Source of the DNA: Kitagawia praeruptora
Lineage: Eukaryota; Streptophyta; Magnoliopsida; Apiales; Apiaceae
Assembly: GCA_037693485.1 (NCBI GenBank)
Contig: CM075348.1
Location: 101,974,109 to 102,038,108 of the forward strand
DNA length: 64,000 nucleotides
Reading direction: 5' to 3'
Below are positions 61,370-64,000 of the stretch, in pieces. A program made the position numbers and the translations under genes. The stretch's first letter is position 1; each line of letters begins with the position of its first letter. The notes beneath the pieces were generated by a model. It searched no databases. It saw nothing but the letters and a program-made list of their open reading frames with translations, and had not been told where the DNA came from.

Positions 61370-62115
61370 TAGGGGAGAGCAAACCCCGGTTTGGTTCAGT
61401 TTTTGGGTAAAATCGGAACAGAAATCATAAGTCCTTGGTTTTAAAAGTCGAAAACCGGAATCGCAACTGAATCATCGGTTTCGGTTTTAAAATCTCGGTT
61501 CGGTTTTTATCGGTTCGGTTTCGGTTTCAAAATTGAATAAAATAAAAATAAGACACTTTTTTCCATTTCAGTCTTTAGATATACCTATCTACTGCTGGAT
61601 ATTGCATAATATTTGCATCTATTTTACATATGGGTGTGTGGGTAATTCACTTACATGCTTACTTCTGGAATAATTCACTTAATTTGTACTTGAATTTATA
61701 TATTTATGTGATGGTTGACAAAAACAAATTATGATGTTAAAATTTTGAAAGGGAAAGTGATGAGAAGTACTGAAGTAGCTGCTGCTACGGTTTTGAGTAA
61801 TAATAACAATACAGTAGAAGTGTTGAACAATTCATTGGCATATCCTATGATTCATGAACAGGCAAACAACAGCAATTTCCCATCACACAACAGAACAAAT
61901 ACAGAATAAATAAATATAAATATTTATTTATTTATATAAATAATCAGTTCGATTTCGGGTTTTTTCGGTTCGGTTTGAACATATAACCGGAACTGAAAGT
62001 CTCGGTTTTTAAAAATCAAAAACCGCAATCGCCGTTTTGGTTTCGGTTGTTTCGGTTCGGTTTTGGCCGATTTCGGTTCGGTTTCGATTTTAATTCGGTT
62101 TTTTGCTCACCCTTA
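61370..62115. mobile_element. hAT-type MITE with 8-bp target duplication
   Basis: ATGATGGG stands at 61362-61369 and at 62116-62123. The element begins TAGGGGAGAGCAAACC and ends GGTTTTTTGCTCACCCTTA, inverted. Both halves are full of TCGGTTCGGTTT words. No transposase is visible. Confidence 0.88.
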
Positions 62116-63948
62116 ATGATGGGTATGGTGGATTTGTGGAAGAGCTTGTCTCATTATGATAAAAGTGGTTTTTTTAAGAGAATAACGACAATAACGATGA
62201 CGGTGATATTGATACCAATGACGTAGATGGGGAATTTACATGAGGTGTGACCAACTCGATTAAATTGAACCAATCCAACCTTTTTCTTTACTGATTAAAT
62301 CAATGAAAAAATTATACATTCGTTGTTTCATTATATTGTGTTGGATTAAATTAATATTCTAACTACACAAATTTTTATACTATTACTAATCAATTATTCA
62401 TGCATGTATGTTATGAGACGGGTATCGGCGTTTAAGAACATTAATTAGTTATATTTAATTTTTTTATAAATTTTTATTATAAAAATTATGTTGACATTGT
62501 AATTTGGTATGAAAAAAGTAAGAGACCTTTATGAAGGTGATGAAGTTGATAATATGTTAGAGGATCTTTATTTTGTTTGTATAATTAATTTTAAACGACT
62601 TAGTGTTTTTTGAGATTTCAATGATTTTTAAAATCTTTTTTATTGGAGATAGAAAATAATTATATGTATATATTTATTATAAGATTTAATATAAAATTAT
62701 TATAATATGTGAGTACCATTTTGATCATGTGTACATGAATTTTAATTTAATATTACTTACAAAAGGTTCTTATAAATGATCAAATGAATAAATACAGGTG
62801 CGAGATCATTCCAAAAAATATGAAGCATGACTTATAAAATATATTTGAAATCATTTTTGTTTGTCATGCAACCAAATTTATCGACAAGTTAAATCAATCA
62901 CACCTCTTATCACATTTACATTTTGCTTATTTTTTTATCATAGAAACAAATTTATCAACAAACTGAGCACTCACGTCTCTCATAATTCCATTGACAGCAA
63001 AAATGTTACTTTTACTTATCCATTATTGAACTTTACAAATGATTATCAATATTGGATTTAAAAGCATTTTTTTATGCAACAAAATAGGTGTCATCAATAT
63101 TTTCGAAAATATTATTATTATTACTTAAGAGTTTAATTGAAACCTGTTTTCTTTCTGCTAATTTTTTTCTCTATAATTTTTTAACATTCAAATTTAGTTA
63201 TATTTTACACAAGTTCAATTCATGTTATCAACTTTCAAATAATAAAACTCAACGAATAATGATGTTATATATACGATTTTTAAAAATATTTTCGTGCCGC
63301 GCGTAGCGCGGCTTTATTACCTAGTTTACTCTAAAACAATACTCTTAATGCTTTCATAATCTGACTTGCAAAACCAAACCTGTACATAAAAAAAAATTGC
63401 AGCACGTAATATTATACCCACTTAAAACCAACTAATAATAAATTAATTAAAGATTGTAATACATAATCAATTGTAAAAAAAAAATAACATATCCAAGTTA
63501 TTAAGCAGAAACGATTTTACAAAATCATGGTAATGTAATCTACCAAAATACTATTATACGATCACCAAAGTACCATTATACGATCAAAATAGTTTGTGAT
63601 AGTGGACAATTAATAGATTAACAAGTGATGTACCAGATGACAATCAGTAGATGGTAAAACAGAGGAGGAAAGAAAAATCGCCTGCTCGTGTACTCTACTT
63701 CTTTTCCTTCCGTGCGGCTCTCTCCAAAATAATAATATGCTAGGGTTATTTAATGTGTGAGAAATAATATATAGTATCAGTTATCGACTCTAGCCCAATT
63801 ACCGACTTCTTTTCTAATTAGTACTTAGTAATTCAATTAAATAACCAATATTCTTTTAAAAGAAATATTATTATTATTATTATTATTATTTTAATTTTAA
63901 TTCTATTATTATTACTATTATTATTTAAAAAAAATCACGTATATTACA

Positions 63949-64000
63949 CATTTTGACAAAAAACATTAAGTAATATCATCTTTCTTGCAGCTCATTTAAT
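63949..64000. other. right flank of the gypsy element
   Basis: Only 52 bases are present. The target duplication cannot be tested because the left LTR end is missing. Confidence 0.4.

Larger units (their letters stand above)
58024..63324 (+). mobile_element. Helitron, non-autonomous, 5301 bp
   Basis: It starts TCTATATATATTATAAAAGC after A and ends CTTTATTACCTAG before T, with a perfect hairpin CCGCGC-GTA-GCGCGG at 63297-63311 nine bases before CTAG. The empty site CATATTATTTACTC in the left LTR shows insertion between A and T without target duplication, the Helitron rule. I see no Rep/helicase domain, so it must have moved with enzyme from elsewhere. It carries several MITEs. Confidence 0.93.
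51337..63948 (-). mobile_element. defective chromovirus-like gypsy element with near-identical LTRs
   Basis: The left LTR (51337-52756, lacking its outer 760 or so bases) and the right LTR (56435-63948, including a 5.3-kb Helitron) face an internal region of only 3.7 kb. The orientation is reverse: the PBS for tRNA-iMet adjoins the right LTR, and an integrase tail adjoins the left LTR. After removal of the Helitron the shared LTR segments differ by 29 bases in length, which is fully explained by four small indels, so the copies are nearly identical although the inside is almost non-coding. Confidence 0.85.
56435..63948 (-). mobile_element. right (5') LTR, interrupted by Helitron
   Basis: The LTR parts are 56435-58023 and 63325-63948, 2213 bp in all. 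Relative to the left copy it has an extra 26 bp near 57375 and 7 bp near 57998, one A fewer in a poly-A run, and one ATT fewer in the ATT run. Confidence 0.88.

Overview
The window is plant nuclear DNA, almost certainly from a eudicot. One intact intron-rich gene sits in a long stack of nested LTR retrotransposons, Helitrons and MITEs. The kingdom call rests on GT-AG introns, plant-specific retroelement lineages (Sirevirus-like Ty1/copia, Athila-like and chromovirus-like Ty3/gypsy), primer-binding sites matching plant tRNA primers, and Stowaway and Tourist MITEs. I cannot name the species from the sequence.

Layout. (1) 1-11620: a Sirevirus-like copia element without its 5' end, carrying a broken gag, a broken pol, a 2-kb spacer with a repeated 9-mer, a broken extra (env-like) frame, a polypurine tract and a 611-bp 3' LTR. 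(2) 11621-16141: part of another element, in which a decayed three-exon antisense gene lies between two tandem-repeat arrays. (3) 16142-26625: an Athila-like gypsy element with a 1.58-kb 5' LTR, a tRNA-Asp-type PBS, one gag-pol frame with seven stops, and a 3' LTR cut short by about 150 bp. (4) 26951-27820: three MITEs upstream of the host gene. (5) 28344-34022: an intact 14-exon nucleobase-ascorbate transporter gene (528 aa) with a partly duplicated Tourist-like MITE in intron 1. (6) 35600-41151: a complete reverse-strand chromodomain gypsy element with TSD TAAAC, 410-bp LTRs, a tRNA-iMet PBS, many stops and a 156-bp in-frame duplication in integrase.

(7) 42203-45432: a terminal-inverted-repeat element whose TA-rich core holds two further elements. 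(8) 45476-48709: a copia-type LTR and PBS followed by non-coding internal sequence. (9) 48710-51336: a reverse-strand Helitron 3' end and AT-rich repeats. (10) 51337-63948: a reverse-strand gypsy element with near-identical LTRs but almost no coding content. Its right LTR is split by a 5.3-kb Helitron (58024-63324), which itself carries MITEs, one inside another. The left LTR keeps the empty Helitron site, so both Helitron ends can be fixed to the base.

The only gene likely to serve the host is the transporter. The retroelement frames are broken mainly by stop codons of the kind made by C-to-T change at CAA, CAG or CGA, as expected for heavily methylated, silenced DNA. I found no rRNA, convincing tRNA or CRISPR array.
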